A DNA stretch of 64,000 bases from Galbitalea sp036271875 (GTDB taxonomy: Bacteria > Actinomycetota > Actinomycetes > Actinomycetales > Microbacteriaceae): contig DATAZU010000035.1 of the NCBI GenBank assembly GCA_036271875.1, positions 62,001 through 126,000 of the forward strand, written 5' to 3'. Both the position numbers and the translations under genes were made by a program. This document shows, piece by piece, positions 45,183 to 54,434 of the stretch. The notes beneath the pieces were generated by a model. The model saw only the letters and a program-made list of their open reading frames with translations, had not been told where the DNA came from and did not search any database. Numbering within the stretch: position 1 is the stretch's first letter; each line of letters begins with the position of its first letter.

Positions 45183-46441
45183 CCGATATCCCCTCGGCCG
45201 GCCGCGCCACGGGCGACGGGCCACCAACAGTCGATTCACCGTGGCCGATCGGCATCCTCTCCGCCAAGATCAAGGGCTGGATCGACAAGCTCGGTACCGT
45301 CTGGGTCGAAGGTGAGATCACCCAGTGGGGAGTGTCCGGCGGCAATGTCTACGGGAAGCTCAAAGACCTTGAGGCGGATGCCACGGTGTCCTTCACGATC
45401 TGGGGCTCCGTTCGGTCGAAGATCCCCGACGACCTGAAGCAGGGTGATCGCGCGATTGCGCTCGTCAAGCCCAACTACTGGGTCAAGGGCGGAACGCTCA
45501 CGATGCAGGTGTTCGAGATGCGTCACGTTGGTCTCGGTGATCTGCTTGAGCGACTCGAACGGCTGCGTCACACCCTGCGCGCCGAGGGTCTGTTCGACGC
45601 GTCGCGCAAGAAACCGCTGCCGTTCCTGCCGCACTGTATTGGCCTGATCACGGGACGAGACAGCGACGCGGAGAAGGATGTGCTTCGCAACGCGCAGCTG
45701 CGCTGGCCCGCGGTCGAGTTCCGCATCGCCTACGCCGCGGTGCAGGGCGAGAAGGCGGTTGGCGACGTGACCGCGGCGCTCAAGAAACTCGATGCCGACC
45801 CCGAGGTCGACGTGATCATCGTCGCGCGCGGCGGCGGCGACTTCCAGAACCTGCTGGTCTTCAGCGACGAGACGCTCGTGCGCACGGCGGCGGCCTGCGT
45901 CACACCCATCGTTAGCGCGATCGGTCACGAGGCCGACCGTCCGCTCCTCGACGATGTCGCGGACCTCCGCGCATCCACTCCGACGGATGCAGCAAAACGC
46001 GTCGTTCCCGACGTGGCCGAGGAGCTCGCGAGGGTGCAACAGGCTCGCGCACGCATCGGCTCGCGCGTCACCGGGATGCTCGTGCAGGAGATCGATCGAC
46101 TCGAGCAACTGCGGTCGAGGCCCGCGCTCGCGGCGTCGTCCTGGATCATCGACTCGCGAGCGGAAGAACTCTCCCGCTACGTGGCGCGCGGAAGCGAACT
46201 GATGACCCTGATGCTCGACCGATCGACATCGCGAATTGGCGAACTGGCCGGGCACCTGCGCGCACTGTCTCCCCAGCGCACGCTTGACCGCGGCTACGCG
46301 ATCGCGCAGCTGCCGGATGGCTCCGCCCTGCGGGCGGCGAGGGACGCACCGAAAGGCACACTCCTCCTTCTCACCGTCGCCGACGGCAAGCTGACGGCGA
46401 TCACAGACGACGCCAAGGCGACATCCAGCACCACTCGTTAG
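45179..46441 (+). CDS. xseA: Exodeoxyribonuclease VII large subunit
   Basis: Catalytic subunit of exonuclease VII, 420 residues. An N-terminal OB fold (KLGTVWVEGEITQWGVSGG) is followed by the catalytic core (LITGRDSDAEKDVLRN, IIVARGGGDFQNLLVFSDE, VSAIGHEADRPLLDDVADLR) and a coiled coil toward the C-terminus. It is followed after 10 bp by xseB. Confidence 0.97.
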   Translation: MTDIPSAGRATGDGPPTVDSPWPIGILSAKIKGWIDKLGTVWVEGEITQWGVSGGNVYGKLKDLEADATVSFTIWGSVRSKIPDDLKQGDRAIALVKPNYWVKGGTLTMQVFEMRHVGLGDLLERLERLRHTLRAEGLFDASRKKPLPFLPHCIGLITGRDSDAEKDVLRNAQLRWPAVEFRIAYAAVQGEKAVGDVTAALKKLDADPEVDVIIVARGGGDFQNLLVFSDETLVRTAAACVTPIVSAIGHEADRPLLDDVADLRASTPTDAAKRVVPDVAEELARVQQARARIGSRVTGMLVQEIDRLEQLRSRPALAASSWIIDSRAEELSRYVARGSELMTLMLDRSTSRIGELAGHLRALSPQRTLDRGYAIAQLPDGSALRAARDAPKGTLLLLTVADGKLTAITDDAKATSSTTR

Positions 46442-46451
46442 GATTGTTTTT

Positions 46452-46694
46452 GTGGCCGCATCGTCCCCGACTGAATCGACCGACGTCGAGTCGCTGTCCT
46501 ATGAAGAGGCGCGAGATGAACTCGTTCGCGTCGTGAACGAGTTGGAGCAGGGCTCGTCAACGCTCGAGGAGTCCCTCGCCCTGTGGGAGCGCGGCGAGGC
46601 GCTTGCCAAGCGCTGCGAAGAGTGGCTGCTCGGCGCCAAGGCGCGCCTCGACGCTGCCCGCGCTGCCGCCCAGCCTGCGGCTTCTGCCGAGTAG
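46452..46694 (+). CDS. xseB: Exodeoxyribonuclease VII small subunit
   Basis: Small helical subunit of exonuclease VII, 80 residues: LSYEEARDELVRVVNELEQG, SSTLEESLALWERGEALAKR, and an Ala-rich tail. Same operon as xseA. Confidence 0.95.
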   Translation: MAASSPTESTDVESLSYEEARDELVRVVNELEQGSSTLEESLALWERGEALAKRCEEWLLGAKARLDAARAAAQPAASAE

Positions 46695-46706
46695 GCGGCT
46701 CGCGCT

Positions 46707-47336
46707 ATGTCGACACCGGGATCCGGTCGAATCATTGCCGAGCTTGGGCGTCCGGAAACCCCAGACGAGACCGCAGCGCGCAAAGCGGAGAATTCTCGCG
46801 CGCATCGCGCAAATCAGACCACTCGAAACCTGCTTCTCGCCACGTTCGCGTCGCTCGCCATCGTGCTGTTCGTGGTGCTCGTCGTGGTTCGTCCGGCCGG
46901 AGATCTGGTCAAGGCGGTCAACTACCACTCGGTCGCACGACAGGCACAGCAGACCGTCAGCGAGACTCTGGCAGATCCGTCACTGCCGAAGACCTGGACC
47001 TCCAACGATGCCGAACTCAAGTCGGACACCGGCAAGACGGTCACCTGGTACATCGGGTTGTTGACGGCCAGGCACCAGTTCATCGCGATCGAACAGGGTA
47101 TTGACACGAGCGACACCTGGTTTGGATCGCTGCTCGGGAAGGCGCCCGTCACCGGACACGTCACCATCGACGGAGTTCGCTGGACCGTGTACAACCAGCG
47201 CCAGGCGGCGAACCCCGGCAACTTCCAGTACTCGATCGCGGCAACAGTCCACGGTTCGCACTTCGTGCTTCACGGCAGCGCGGACAACGCGGAGTTCGCG
47301 CAACTGGCCGCAGCAGTCACGCGAGACGTCTCGTGA
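46707..47336 (+). CDS. DUF4245 membrane-anchored protein
   Basis: Protein of 209 residues with one membrane helix (LLLATFASLAIVLFVVLVVV, residues ~47-66) and an extracytoplasmic domain with TWTSNDAELKSDTGKTVTWY and IDGVRWTVYNQ, the pattern of actinobacterial DUF4245. Function unknown. Its stop overlaps the GTG of the carbonic anhydrase gene by 4 bp. Confidence 0.88.
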   Translation: MSTPGSGRIIAELGRPETPDETAARKAENSRAHRANQTTRNLLLATFASLAIVLFVVLVVVRPAGDLVKAVNYHSVARQAQQTVSETLADPSLPKTWTSNDAELKSDTGKTVTWYIGLLTARHQFIAIEQGIDTSDTWFGSLLGKAPVTGHVTIDGVRWTVYNQRQAANPGNFQYSIAATVHGSHFVLHGSADNAEFAQLAAAVTRDVS

Positions 47337-47989
47337 CCCGGACGCCGTCGCAGGCGTGGCGAGAAATGGTCCGGGGCAACGACCGTTTCGTCGCGGGCGA
47401 GCCAGAACATCCGCGGCAGAACGTCGAACGTCGTGCGGAAGTCGCATCCGGCCAGGAGCCGATCGCCGCCCTGTTCGGATGCAGCGACTCCCGGCTGTCT
47501 GCCGAGATCATCTTCGATAAGGGAATCGGCGACCTGTTCGTGATCCGCAACGCAGGACAGGTCATTTCCGAGTCCGTTGTCGGTTCACTCGAATATGCCG
47601 TCGCGGTTTTGCACGTTCCCCTGATCGTCGTGCTCGGTCACGATTCCTGTGGTGCCGTTCGAGCCGCCATTGACTCACAGACCAAAGACGCGCCCGTGCT
47701 GCCCGCGCACATCGAGAACCTCATCTCGCGGATCGTGCCCGCGGTGCGTCGCGTCGCCGGAGCGGACGGCGCGTTCAATGCCCAGGGCGAAATCGACCCA
47801 GCACTGGTCGACAGCAAGGATGTCGGCCGCGAGCACCTGCGCGACACCATCACCGAACTTCTCGAGGAATCCGAACTCATCAGCGACGCCGTGGCCGCGG
47901 GTACGCTGGCTATCGTCGGGGCGAACTACAGCCTGCTCGTCGGCAAGGCCGAACCGGACACCGTGATCGGTTCGCTTACGACCGCCTGA
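47333..47989 (+). CDS. Beta-class carbonic anhydrase
   Basis: Zinc enzyme interconverting CO2 and bicarbonate, 218 residues from GTG 47333. Zinc ligands and the Asp-Arg dyad are in ALFGCSDSRLSAEIIF and LGHDSCGAVRAAI, plus VIRNAGQVISESVVGSLEYA. It is coupled to the DUF4245 gene and precedes fumC by 47 bp. Confidence 0.95.
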   Translation: MTRTPSQAWREMVRGNDRFVAGEPEHPRQNVERRAEVASGQEPIAALFGCSDSRLSAEIIFDKGIGDLFVIRNAGQVISESVVGSLEYAVAVLHVPLIVVLGHDSCGAVRAAIDSQTKDAPVLPAHIENLISRIVPAVRRVAGADGAFNAQGEIDPALVDSKDVGREHLRDTITELLEESELISDAVAAGTLAIVGANYSLLVGKAEPDTVIGSLTTA

Positions 47990-48036
47990 TCTCTGCCACC
48001 ACAACTCAATACCCATTAGTCAAGAAGGACGCGTCA

Positions 48037-49434
48037 GTGACCAGCACGCCTGAGTACCGAATCGAACACGACACCATGGGCGAGGTGAGGGTACCCATCG
48101 ACGCGCTATACGGGGCGCAGACCCAGCGCGCGGTGGAGAACTTCCCGATCTCGGGTGCCGGGCTTGAGCCGGCGCAGATCATCGCGCTCGCTCGCATCAA
48201 GAAGGCGGCCGCCGTCGCCAACGCGTCGCTCGGTGTCCTCGAGCAGCCCGTTGCCGACGCCATCGTCCAGGCCGCCGAGGCCATCATCGCGGGACACCAC
48301 CACGACCAGTTCCCGATCGACGTGTACCAGACCGGCAGCGGAACGTCGAGCAACATGAACATCAACGAGGTGCTCGCAACCCTCGCATCCACCTACCTCG
48401 GCTCACCCGTGCATCCGAACGACCAGGTCAACGCCTCGCAGTCGTCCAACGATGTCTTCCCGACATCCGTGCACGTCGCCGTCACCGGCGCGCTCATCGA
48501 GCAACTCATCCCGTCGCTCGAGCACCTGGCGACCTCGCTCGAGGCCAAGGCCGCGCTCTGGAAGACCGCGGTGAAGTCCGGACGCACGCACCTGATGGAT
48601 GCGACTCCCGTCACCCTCGGCCAGGAGTTCGGTGGGTACGCCCGGCAGATTCGGCTCGGAATCCAGCGGGTCGATGCATGCATCGCCCGCGTGGCTGAGG
48701 TTCCGCTCGGGGGTACCGCGGTCGGCACGGGAATCAATACGCCCATCGGATTTCCACAGAAGGTCATCGAATTGCTCGCGAAGGACTCCGGGCTGCCCAT
48801 CACCGAGGCCCTCGACCACTTCGAGGCGCAGGGCGCGCGCGACGGTCTGGTCGAAGCATCCGGGGCGCTGCGGGTGATCGCGGTGTCCCTTACCAAGATC
48901 TGCAACGACCTGCGCTGGATGGGATCCGGCCCGAACACCGGGCTCGGCGAGCTGCACATCCCCGATCTGCAGCCCGGATCGTCGATCATGCCCGGCAAGG
49001 TCAACCCCGTGATCCCGGAGGCGACGCTTCAGGTCTGCATGCGCGTCATGGGCAACGACGCAACGATCGCCTGGGCGGGCGCGAGCGGGTTCTTCGAGCT
49101 CAACGTCGCGATCCCGGTCATGGCAAGCGCGCTGCTCGAATCCATCCGACTGCTCGCCAACTCGACGAGGCTGCTTGCCGACACCACCATCGACGGGCTC
49201 GAGGCCAATCTTGAGCGAGCTCGCGCCATGGCCGAGTCCTCACCATCGATCGTCACTCCGCTGAACCGCATCATCGGCTACGAGGCGGCGGCGAAGGTCG
49301 CCAAGAACGCGGTCGCGACGGGGGTCACGATCCGTCAGTCGGTCATCGACCTCGGTTTCGTCGAGCGCGGCGAGATCACGGAAGAGCAACTCGACGAGAA
49401 GCTCGACGTGCTCTCGATGACTCATCCGGGATAG
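48037..49434 (+). CDS. fumC: Class II fumarate hydratase
   Basis: Citric-acid-cycle enzyme, 465 residues. Family signature GSSIMPGKVNPVIPE, substrate-site segments SGRTHLMDATPVTLGQE and QTGSGTSSNMNINEVLA, and HPNDQVNASQSSNDVFPT. Full length. Confidence 0.98.
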   Translation: MTSTPEYRIEHDTMGEVRVPIDALYGAQTQRAVENFPISGAGLEPAQIIALARIKKAAAVANASLGVLEQPVADAIVQAAEAIIAGHHHDQFPIDVYQTGSGTSSNMNINEVLATLASTYLGSPVHPNDQVNASQSSNDVFPTSVHVAVTGALIEQLIPSLEHLATSLEAKAALWKTAVKSGRTHLMDATPVTLGQEFGGYARQIRLGIQRVDACIARVAEVPLGGTAVGTGINTPIGFPQKVIELLAKDSGLPITEALDHFEAQGARDGLVEASGALRVIAVSLTKICNDLRWMGSGPNTGLGELHIPDLQPGSSIMPGKVNPVIPEATLQVCMRVMGNDATIAWAGASGFFELNVAIPVMASALLESIRLLANSTRLLADTTIDGLEANLERARAMAESSPSIVTPLNRIIGYEAAAKVAKNAVATGVTIRQSVIDLGFVERGEITEEQLDEKLDVLSMTHPG

Positions 49435-49442
49435 CAGCGCGT

Positions 49443-50807
49443 CTACTTTTTGGGACTGAGCTTTACCTCGATAATGCCGTGCCCCGCGGGCGTCCCGGTC
49501 ACCGCTGTCGAGGTTGACGCCTTGTCGGTGCGATCGATCACGTCCCGAACCGTGTAGCTGCCCGCGGGAATGCCGAGAGCCGCGAGAGTGGCTGACACCG
49601 TGACGGGCGAGGCGTTTTCGTTGAACATGGCCACCGCATACGCACCGCCAGCGAGCGGCCGCATCCACTCCTCAACGCCTTTGCTGGCCGCGACGTAGTG
49701 AGCCTCGTGGCCGAGCGGATCCTGATCGATCGCGATGAGCTCCGGATTGCTGACCAGGCTGCGCTGCGCCGGGGTCAACGCTGCGAGGTTGGTCCCAAGA
49801 AAGAGCGGCGCTGCGAGCATGCACCACATCGCGAAGTGGGTCGTATCTTCGGTCGGGGTAAGTCCCCCGTCGCCGATCTCGAGCATGTCCGGGTCGTTCC
49901 AGTGTCCCGGCCCCGCGTACGTGGTGACCGGTATCTGCAGATCAATGTGCTGGACAACAGAAGCCCAGGTCGGATGGATGTCGTGGGTGGTGCGCCACAG
50001 ATTCGCGATCCCAGTCGCCCAGAGCCAGGGCTTTTGCACTCCATAGTCGGACATCGAAAACACGATGTTTCTGCCGGTTGCGTCGAGGTCCTGTTCCATC
50101 TTCTTGTACGCGGCCTGCTCCGTGATGTGGTCGTTGATGTCAGCCCGGCACCAGTCGTACTTCAGGTAGTCGACACCCCAGCTCGCGAAGAGGTTCGCAT
50201 CCTGCTGCTCGTGGCCGAGACTGCCAATACCGTGCACGGGGTACTGACTGAAGTAATTTCCGCAGGTCTGGCTGCCCGGCACCGCATAGATCCCGAACTT
50301 CAATCCATCCGCGTGCACGTAGTCGGCGACCGCCTTCATGCCCTGGGGAAACCGTTTGGGATCCGGGATGAGATTTCCCTGCGCGTCACGCCCCGACTGC
50401 CAGCAGTCGTCGACCACGACATACTCGTACCCGGCGGACTTGAGCCCCTCCTTGACGATGTCGTCTGCTGCATCCTCGACCACCTTGGCGGTCAGGTCCG
50501 TGCAGCCAACATCGTTCCAGCTGTTCCAGCCCATCGGCGGTGTCAGCGCCATCTGCTCTCGGGTCAGCTGGGTCGGAGTGGGAGTCGGGGTCGCAACCGG
50601 GGTTGCGGATGGTGACGTGATCGCGACGACATGGTCGCTTTGCTTCGGCGGGGCAAATCCCACCCACACCACAACGGCCACAACAACGAGAACCACAATG
50701 CTCCCCGTGGCGATGGCCACCGTTGCGATGGTTCTGCGTCGTGACCGTCGCCGTCGCTCGTCACGACGCGACAGCGTCGGCGAGACGGGTGCGGACATAG
50801 CCTCCAT
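49443..50807 (-). CDS. Glycoside hydrolase family 27 alpha-galactosidase-like protein
   Basis: Protein of 454 residues, probably secreted or membrane-anchored through a helix at ~24-45 after a very basic N-terminus, with a Thr/Pro-rich linker. The GH27 barrel is complete: MGWNSWNDVGCTDL, VVDDCWQSGRD, the nucleophile Asp in YLKYDWCRADIN, HWNDPDMLEIGDGG, and MLAAPLFLGTNL. The C-terminal beta domain ends GIIEVKLSPKK. Likely releases terminal galactose from plant or other glycans. Confidence 0.92.
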   Translation of the reverse strand: MEAMSAPVSPTLSRRDERRRRSRRRTIATVAIATGSIVVLVVVAVVVWVGFAPPKQSDHVVAITSPSATPVATPTPTPTQLTREQMALTPPMGWNSWNDVGCTDLTAKVVEDAADDIVKEGLKSAGYEYVVVDDCWQSGRDAQGNLIPDPKRFPQGMKAVADYVHADGLKFGIYAVPGSQTCGNYFSQYPVHGIGSLGHEQQDANLFASWGVDYLKYDWCRADINDHITEQAAYKKMEQDLDATGRNIVFSMSDYGVQKPWLWATGIANLWRTTHDIHPTWASVVQHIDLQIPVTTYAGPGHWNDPDMLEIGDGGLTPTEDTTHFAMWCMLAAPLFLGTNLAALTPAQRSLVSNPELIAIDQDPLGHEAHYVAASKGVEEWMRPLAGGAYAVAMFNENASPVTVSATLAALGIPAGSYTVRDVIDRTDKASTSTAVTGTPAGHGIIEVKLSPKK

Positions 50808-50855
50808 TATGAGTTATCGAGACTGGACAACTCCCCGAGTTGGGGCGCGGTGGTG

Positions 50856-50861
50856 TCTAAT
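50856..50861 (+). promoter_or_regulatory. -10-like box of a leaderless promoter (GNAT gene)
   Basis: TCTAAT, six nt, ATG 50868; weaker than the other leaderless -10 boxes because position 2 is C. Confidence 0.35.
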
Positions 50862-50867
50862 CGACGG

Positions 50868-51734
50868 ATGGCAGTCACGCTGAACTCACTCGGCCGGGAG
50901 TGTCTCGGTGAGGCCGTCGAGGCACTTCGGCAGTGGCAGCGGGACTCGGGATCGTTCCAGCTGCATCCGGGAGATGTCGGCTGGTTCTGGCGGTTCGGAG
51001 CGGATGCGGCGACCGCAGCGGTGCGGTCGTGGAAGCGGGACGAGCGGGTCGTCGCCGTTGGACTTCTGGATGGCGATGACCTCTTAAGACTCGCAATCGC
51101 CCCCGGCACCGACCGCGAGGAAGAGCTCGCCAGCCGCCTCGCCGCCGACCTGACAAACCCGGCGCGAGGGATCCTGCCCGAGGGACGAGTCGCGGTCGAG
51201 GCGCCCGAGGGAGCCGTGATCAAGGATGTCCTCTCCGAGGCCGGGTGGCAGGTCGATGAGCCATGGACGCCGCTGCAACGCGACCTGACGCAGCCCGTGG
51301 AGGACGGCGGCGTTCGGATCGAGGTCGTCAGGCCCGATCTTGCCGAGGCACGCGCCGAAGTGCAACGGGCATCGTTCGACAAGTCCCGGTTCACGGCCGA
51401 CAGCTGGCGCGCCATGGTGGCTGGCCCGCTGTATGCCGATGCTCGCTGCCTGCTCGCGTTCGACCGCCGGAACAACGCCGTCGCGACAATAACGGTGTGG
51501 TCGGCGGGCCCCGGTCGCCCCGGTCTCATCGAACCCATGGGCACGCACCGCGATCACCGCGGCCACGGTTACGGCCGTGCGGTCACCCTGGCGGGTGCGG
51601 CGGCACTCCGCGACCTTGGTGCGTCGAGCGCACTTGTCTGCACGGAAGGCTCAAACACGGCAGCGATCGCGACCTATCGCTCAGCCGGCTTCGCCGAGAA
51701 CCCCGAGCGCCGCGACCGCTACCGCCAGATCTAG
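50868..51734 (+). CDS. GNAT family N-acetyltransferase
   Basis: Protein of 288 residues. The C-terminal half has the acetyl-CoA loop (MGTHRDHRGHGYGRAVTLAG) and TEGSNTAAIATYRSAGFAENP; the N-terminal half appears to be a second, degenerate domain. Substrate unknown. The 3' end overlaps the phoH stop by 4 bp (convergent). Confidence 0.88.
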   Translation: MAVTLNSLGRECLGEAVEALRQWQRDSGSFQLHPGDVGWFWRFGADAATAAVRSWKRDERVVAVGLLDGDDLLRLAIAPGTDREEELASRLAADLTNPARGILPEGRVAVEAPEGAVIKDVLSEAGWQVDEPWTPLQRDLTQPVEDGGVRIEVVRPDLAEARAEVQRASFDKSRFTADSWRAMVAGPLYADARCLLAFDRRNNAVATITVWSAGPGRPGLIEPMGTHRDHRGHGYGRAVTLAGAAALRDLGASSALVCTEGSNTAAIATYRSAGFAENPERRDRYRQI

Positions 51735-53092
51735 GCGAGCTCGTTCGACTCCAGCATCTCGGTGACCAGCGCCGCGATCGCCGAACGCTCGGAACGCGTG
51801 AGGGTGATGTGGGCGAACAGCGGGTGATCCTTGAGTGTTTCAATGACCGAGGCGACACCGTCGTGGCGTCCGACGCGTAGGTTGTCGCGCTGCGCGACAT
51901 CGTGTGTGAGCACGACGCGAGAGTTCTGGCCGATACGCGAGAGCACCGTGAGTAGCACGTTGCGCTCGAGCGACTGGGCCTCATCCACAATCACGAAGGC
52001 GTCGTGCAGGGATCGTCCACGGATGTGGGTCAGCGGCAGCACCTCGAGGATGCCCCTCGCCATGACCTCCTCGATGACGTTCTGCGACACCACTGAGCCA
52101 AGCGTGTCGAAGACCGCCTGCGCCCACGGATTCATCTTTTCGGCTGCATCCCCGGGCAGGTAGCCGAGCTCCTGGCCACCGACCGCAAACAGCGGGCGAA
52201 ACACCATGATCTTGCGGTGCTGTTGCTTCTCCAGCACCGCCTCGAGGCCGGCGCAGAGGGCAAGGGCAGACTTGCCCGTGCCGGCGCGACCGCCGAGAGA
52301 CACGATCCCGATCTCGGGGTCGAGCAGCAGATCGATGGCGAGCCGCTGCTCCGCGCTGCGTCCGTGCAAACCGAACAGGTCGCGATCACCGCGAACGAGT
52401 CGAAGTTGGCCGCGCCGGGTCACGCGGCCGAGAGCGGATCCGCGGTCGGAGTGCAACACGAGTCCGGTGTTGACCGGCAGGTCCTGCACGAGCCGCGTCG
52501 AGAGTTTCTCGTCGTCGTAGAGCTGCGCCATCTGCTCGCTCGACAGGGTGATGTCGGCCTGTCCGGTCCAGCCGGAATCGACGGCAAGCTCCGCACGGTA
52601 TTCCTCTGCCGCGAGGCCGATGGATGCCGCCTTCACACGCAGCGGAAGGTCCTTCGATACGACCGTGACATCCAGTCCGTCGCCGGAGAGGTTTAGGGCA
52701 ACGGCGAGGATGCGCGAGTCGTTGTCCCCCAGCTGCAAGCCAGACGGCAGCACACCCTGGTTCGAGTGGTTGAGCTCGACGCGCAAGCTCCCGCCCGCTT
52801 CCCCGATCGCGATCGGGAAGTCGAGGCGTTCGTGCTTGATCCGCAGCTCGTCCAGATTGCGCAGCGCCTGGCGGGCGAAGTATCCGATCTCGGGGTCGTT
52901 TCGCTTGCCTTCGAGTTCGGCAATGACGACTACCGGGAGTACAACCGCGTGCTCGGCGAATCTAAAGATGGCTTTCGGATCGGAAAGAAGAACGGACGTG
53001 TCGAGGACGTATGTCTTTGTCCCCTGCCTTCCCTCCTTCGCATCCGAATCCCCCGCGGATTCCTGAACTTTAGGGTTAGCGATTTGGGGCAC
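51731..53092 (-). CDS. PhoH family ATPase with N-terminal PIN domain
   Basis: Protein of 453 residues combining an N-terminal PIN ribonuclease-like domain (TYVLDTSVLLSDPKAIFRF, VVIAELEGKRND, DNDSRILAVAL) with a C-terminal PhoH helicase-like ATPase (GGRAGTGKSALALCAGLEA Walker A, FVIVDEAQSLE Walker B, VVLTHDVAQRDN). This is the actinobacterial PhoH2/PhoAT-like form, thought to act on RNA. GTG 53092 is preceded by GGAG. Confidence 0.94.
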   Translation of the reverse strand: MPQIANPKVQESAGDSDAKEGRQGTKTYVLDTSVLLSDPKAIFRFAEHAVVLPVVVIAELEGKRNDPEIGYFARQALRNLDELRIKHERLDFPIAIGEAGGSLRVELNHSNQGVLPSGLQLGDNDSRILAVALNLSGDGLDVTVVSKDLPLRVKAASIGLAAEEYRAELAVDSGWTGQADITLSSEQMAQLYDDEKLSTRLVQDLPVNTGLVLHSDRGSALGRVTRRGQLRLVRGDRDLFGLHGRSAEQRLAIDLLLDPEIGIVSLGGRAGTGKSALALCAGLEAVLEKQQHRKIMVFRPLFAVGGQELGYLPGDAAEKMNPWAQAVFDTLGSVVSQNVIEEVMARGILEVLPLTHIRGRSLHDAFVIVDEAQSLERNVLLTVLSRIGQNSRVVLTHDVAQRDNLRVGRHDGVASVIETLKDHPLFAHITLTRSERSAIAALVTEMLESNELA

Positions 53093-53309
53093 ACGTACTC
53101 CGTCCCCAGATGCGAAAACGCACCCGGATGTACTTACGCGATTCGGCCACTTGGGCTAGCAAGACGAACTTATGTGGCCGTCTCGACCGGGCGACTTGTC
53201 CGGTTCCTTGACGCTATGCGCGCTCGCCGCCGGCGCGGATGCGACACGCCCTATCGGAGATTACGCAGAAGTTAATTCCCTGCGACCGCGCGGGACGGCA
53301 TCCAAGCAA

Positions 53310-54434
53310 CTAGACCTGAATGGCCGAAGCGAAGCTCACAAAACTGGCGCGGAGCATGTCAAAAGTCTCCTCGTCGGTGGACACGTGGGCGCTGAGTCGC
53401 ACCCGAGAATCGCGCGTCGTGGTGGTCACTCCGTGGTTGAACAGCGAGGCGGTCAACACGGTGAGCTGATCGGCTGGCGGCTCGATCACGACCATGCCGG
53501 CGCGTTCGGGGAGATCGCGCGGCGAAACGACCGGAATGGCGTACTCGTCGGCGAGGTCGATGATTCGAGTGACGCGGTCAGCAACCGTTTGGTTGATGAC
53601 CGAGATGCCAACCTCGGCGATCTCTTCGAGCGCGACCGCGAGGCGTGCCTCGGCGATCGGGTCGGGGTTCGTGACCTGGAACGCGCCAACGCCGGTCCGC
53701 GGAGGCGGCACCTCATCGAGTGGCATGCCATCCGCGGCGGTTCCCGTGTAGCCGGAGATTACCGGGGTCAGCGTCTCTGCCGCGTGGTCGCTCATTGCGA
53801 TAAATCCGGTGCCCCAGCCCGCTCGTACCCACTTCTGGCCGCCGGCGACAACGACATCGGCGACGTCGAACGGTGCATCCACGACTCCGAACCCCTGGTT
53901 GGCATCCACGATGAGCAGGCGATCGCCGATGACCTGGCGAATGCCCTCGAGATCGGCCAGGAATCCGGTGCGGAAGTCGACGAGGCTGACCCCGACCGCG
54001 GCAACTGCGGGCGTCAACTGTGCCTTCAGGGTGCCGGGCGTCATCCGACCGTGATCCGTTTCGATCCACACCGGAGTGACTACCCCGAGCGCCTCCGCTG
54101 CGCGCACCGTCGCGAACGTCATACTCGGGAATTCTGCCGCCGATAGCGCCATGCCTCCCGTGAGACCGAACAACGCGTGCATGAGACCCATCGAAGCGTT
54201 CGGTTGGAACTGGATCTGATCCGGCCGGAATCCGGTGACCGCGGAAACCGCGTTGCGAACGCGAGTGTCCTGTTCGAACAGGCTCTCGAAGGTACCGAAC
54301 CGCGCACGCCCCAGCAGGCCCATCTGGGCATACTGCTCGTCTTTGACCGCGCGACCGGGAGGGCCGGCCGCCGCGAAATCCAGGTAGCCGGGCTCTTCGC
54401 CGAAGGATTCAGCGAAATCGTCGAGGGTAATCAT
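53310..54434 (-). CDS. Class V aminotransferase-fold PLP enzyme
   Basis: Protein of 374 residues with cysteine-desulfurase/aminotransferase V topology. The PLP lysine is in VVAGGQKWVRAGWGTGF, with DANQGFGVVDA before it. The active-site cysteine loop of desulfurases is not evident, so an isopenicillin-epimerase-like or other lyase activity is possible. It overlaps the start of the cis-prenyltransferase gene region by 4 bp (ATGA) and is translationally coupled to it. Confidence 0.9.
   Translation of the reverse strand: MITLDDFAESFGEEPGYLDFAAAGPPGRAVKDEQYAQMGLLGRARFGTFESLFEQDTRVRNAVSAVTGFRPDQIQFQPNASMGLMHALFGLTGGMALSAAEFPSMTFATVRAAEALGVVTPVWIETDHGRMTPGTLKAQLTPAVAAVGVSLVDFRTGFLADLEGIRQVIGDRLLIVDANQGFGVVDAPFDVADVVVAGGQKWVRAGWGTGFIAMSDHAAETLTPVISGYTGTAADGMPLDEVPPPRTGVGAFQVTNPDPIAEARLAVALEEIAEVGISVINQTVADRVTRIIDLADEYAIPVVSPRDLPERAGMVVIEPPADQLTVLTASLFNHGVTTTTRDSRVRLSAHVSTDEETFDMLRASFVSFASAIQV

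Noticed and set aside
49443..50807. GH27 gene as part of a sugar-utilisation island
   Set aside because: No transporter or regulator for sugars is adjacent; it appears as a single gene.
53172..54146. Open frame of 324 codons opposite the class V aminotransferase gene
   Set aside because: Antisense to a well-supported gene, with Arg/Gly/His-rich composition and no domain.
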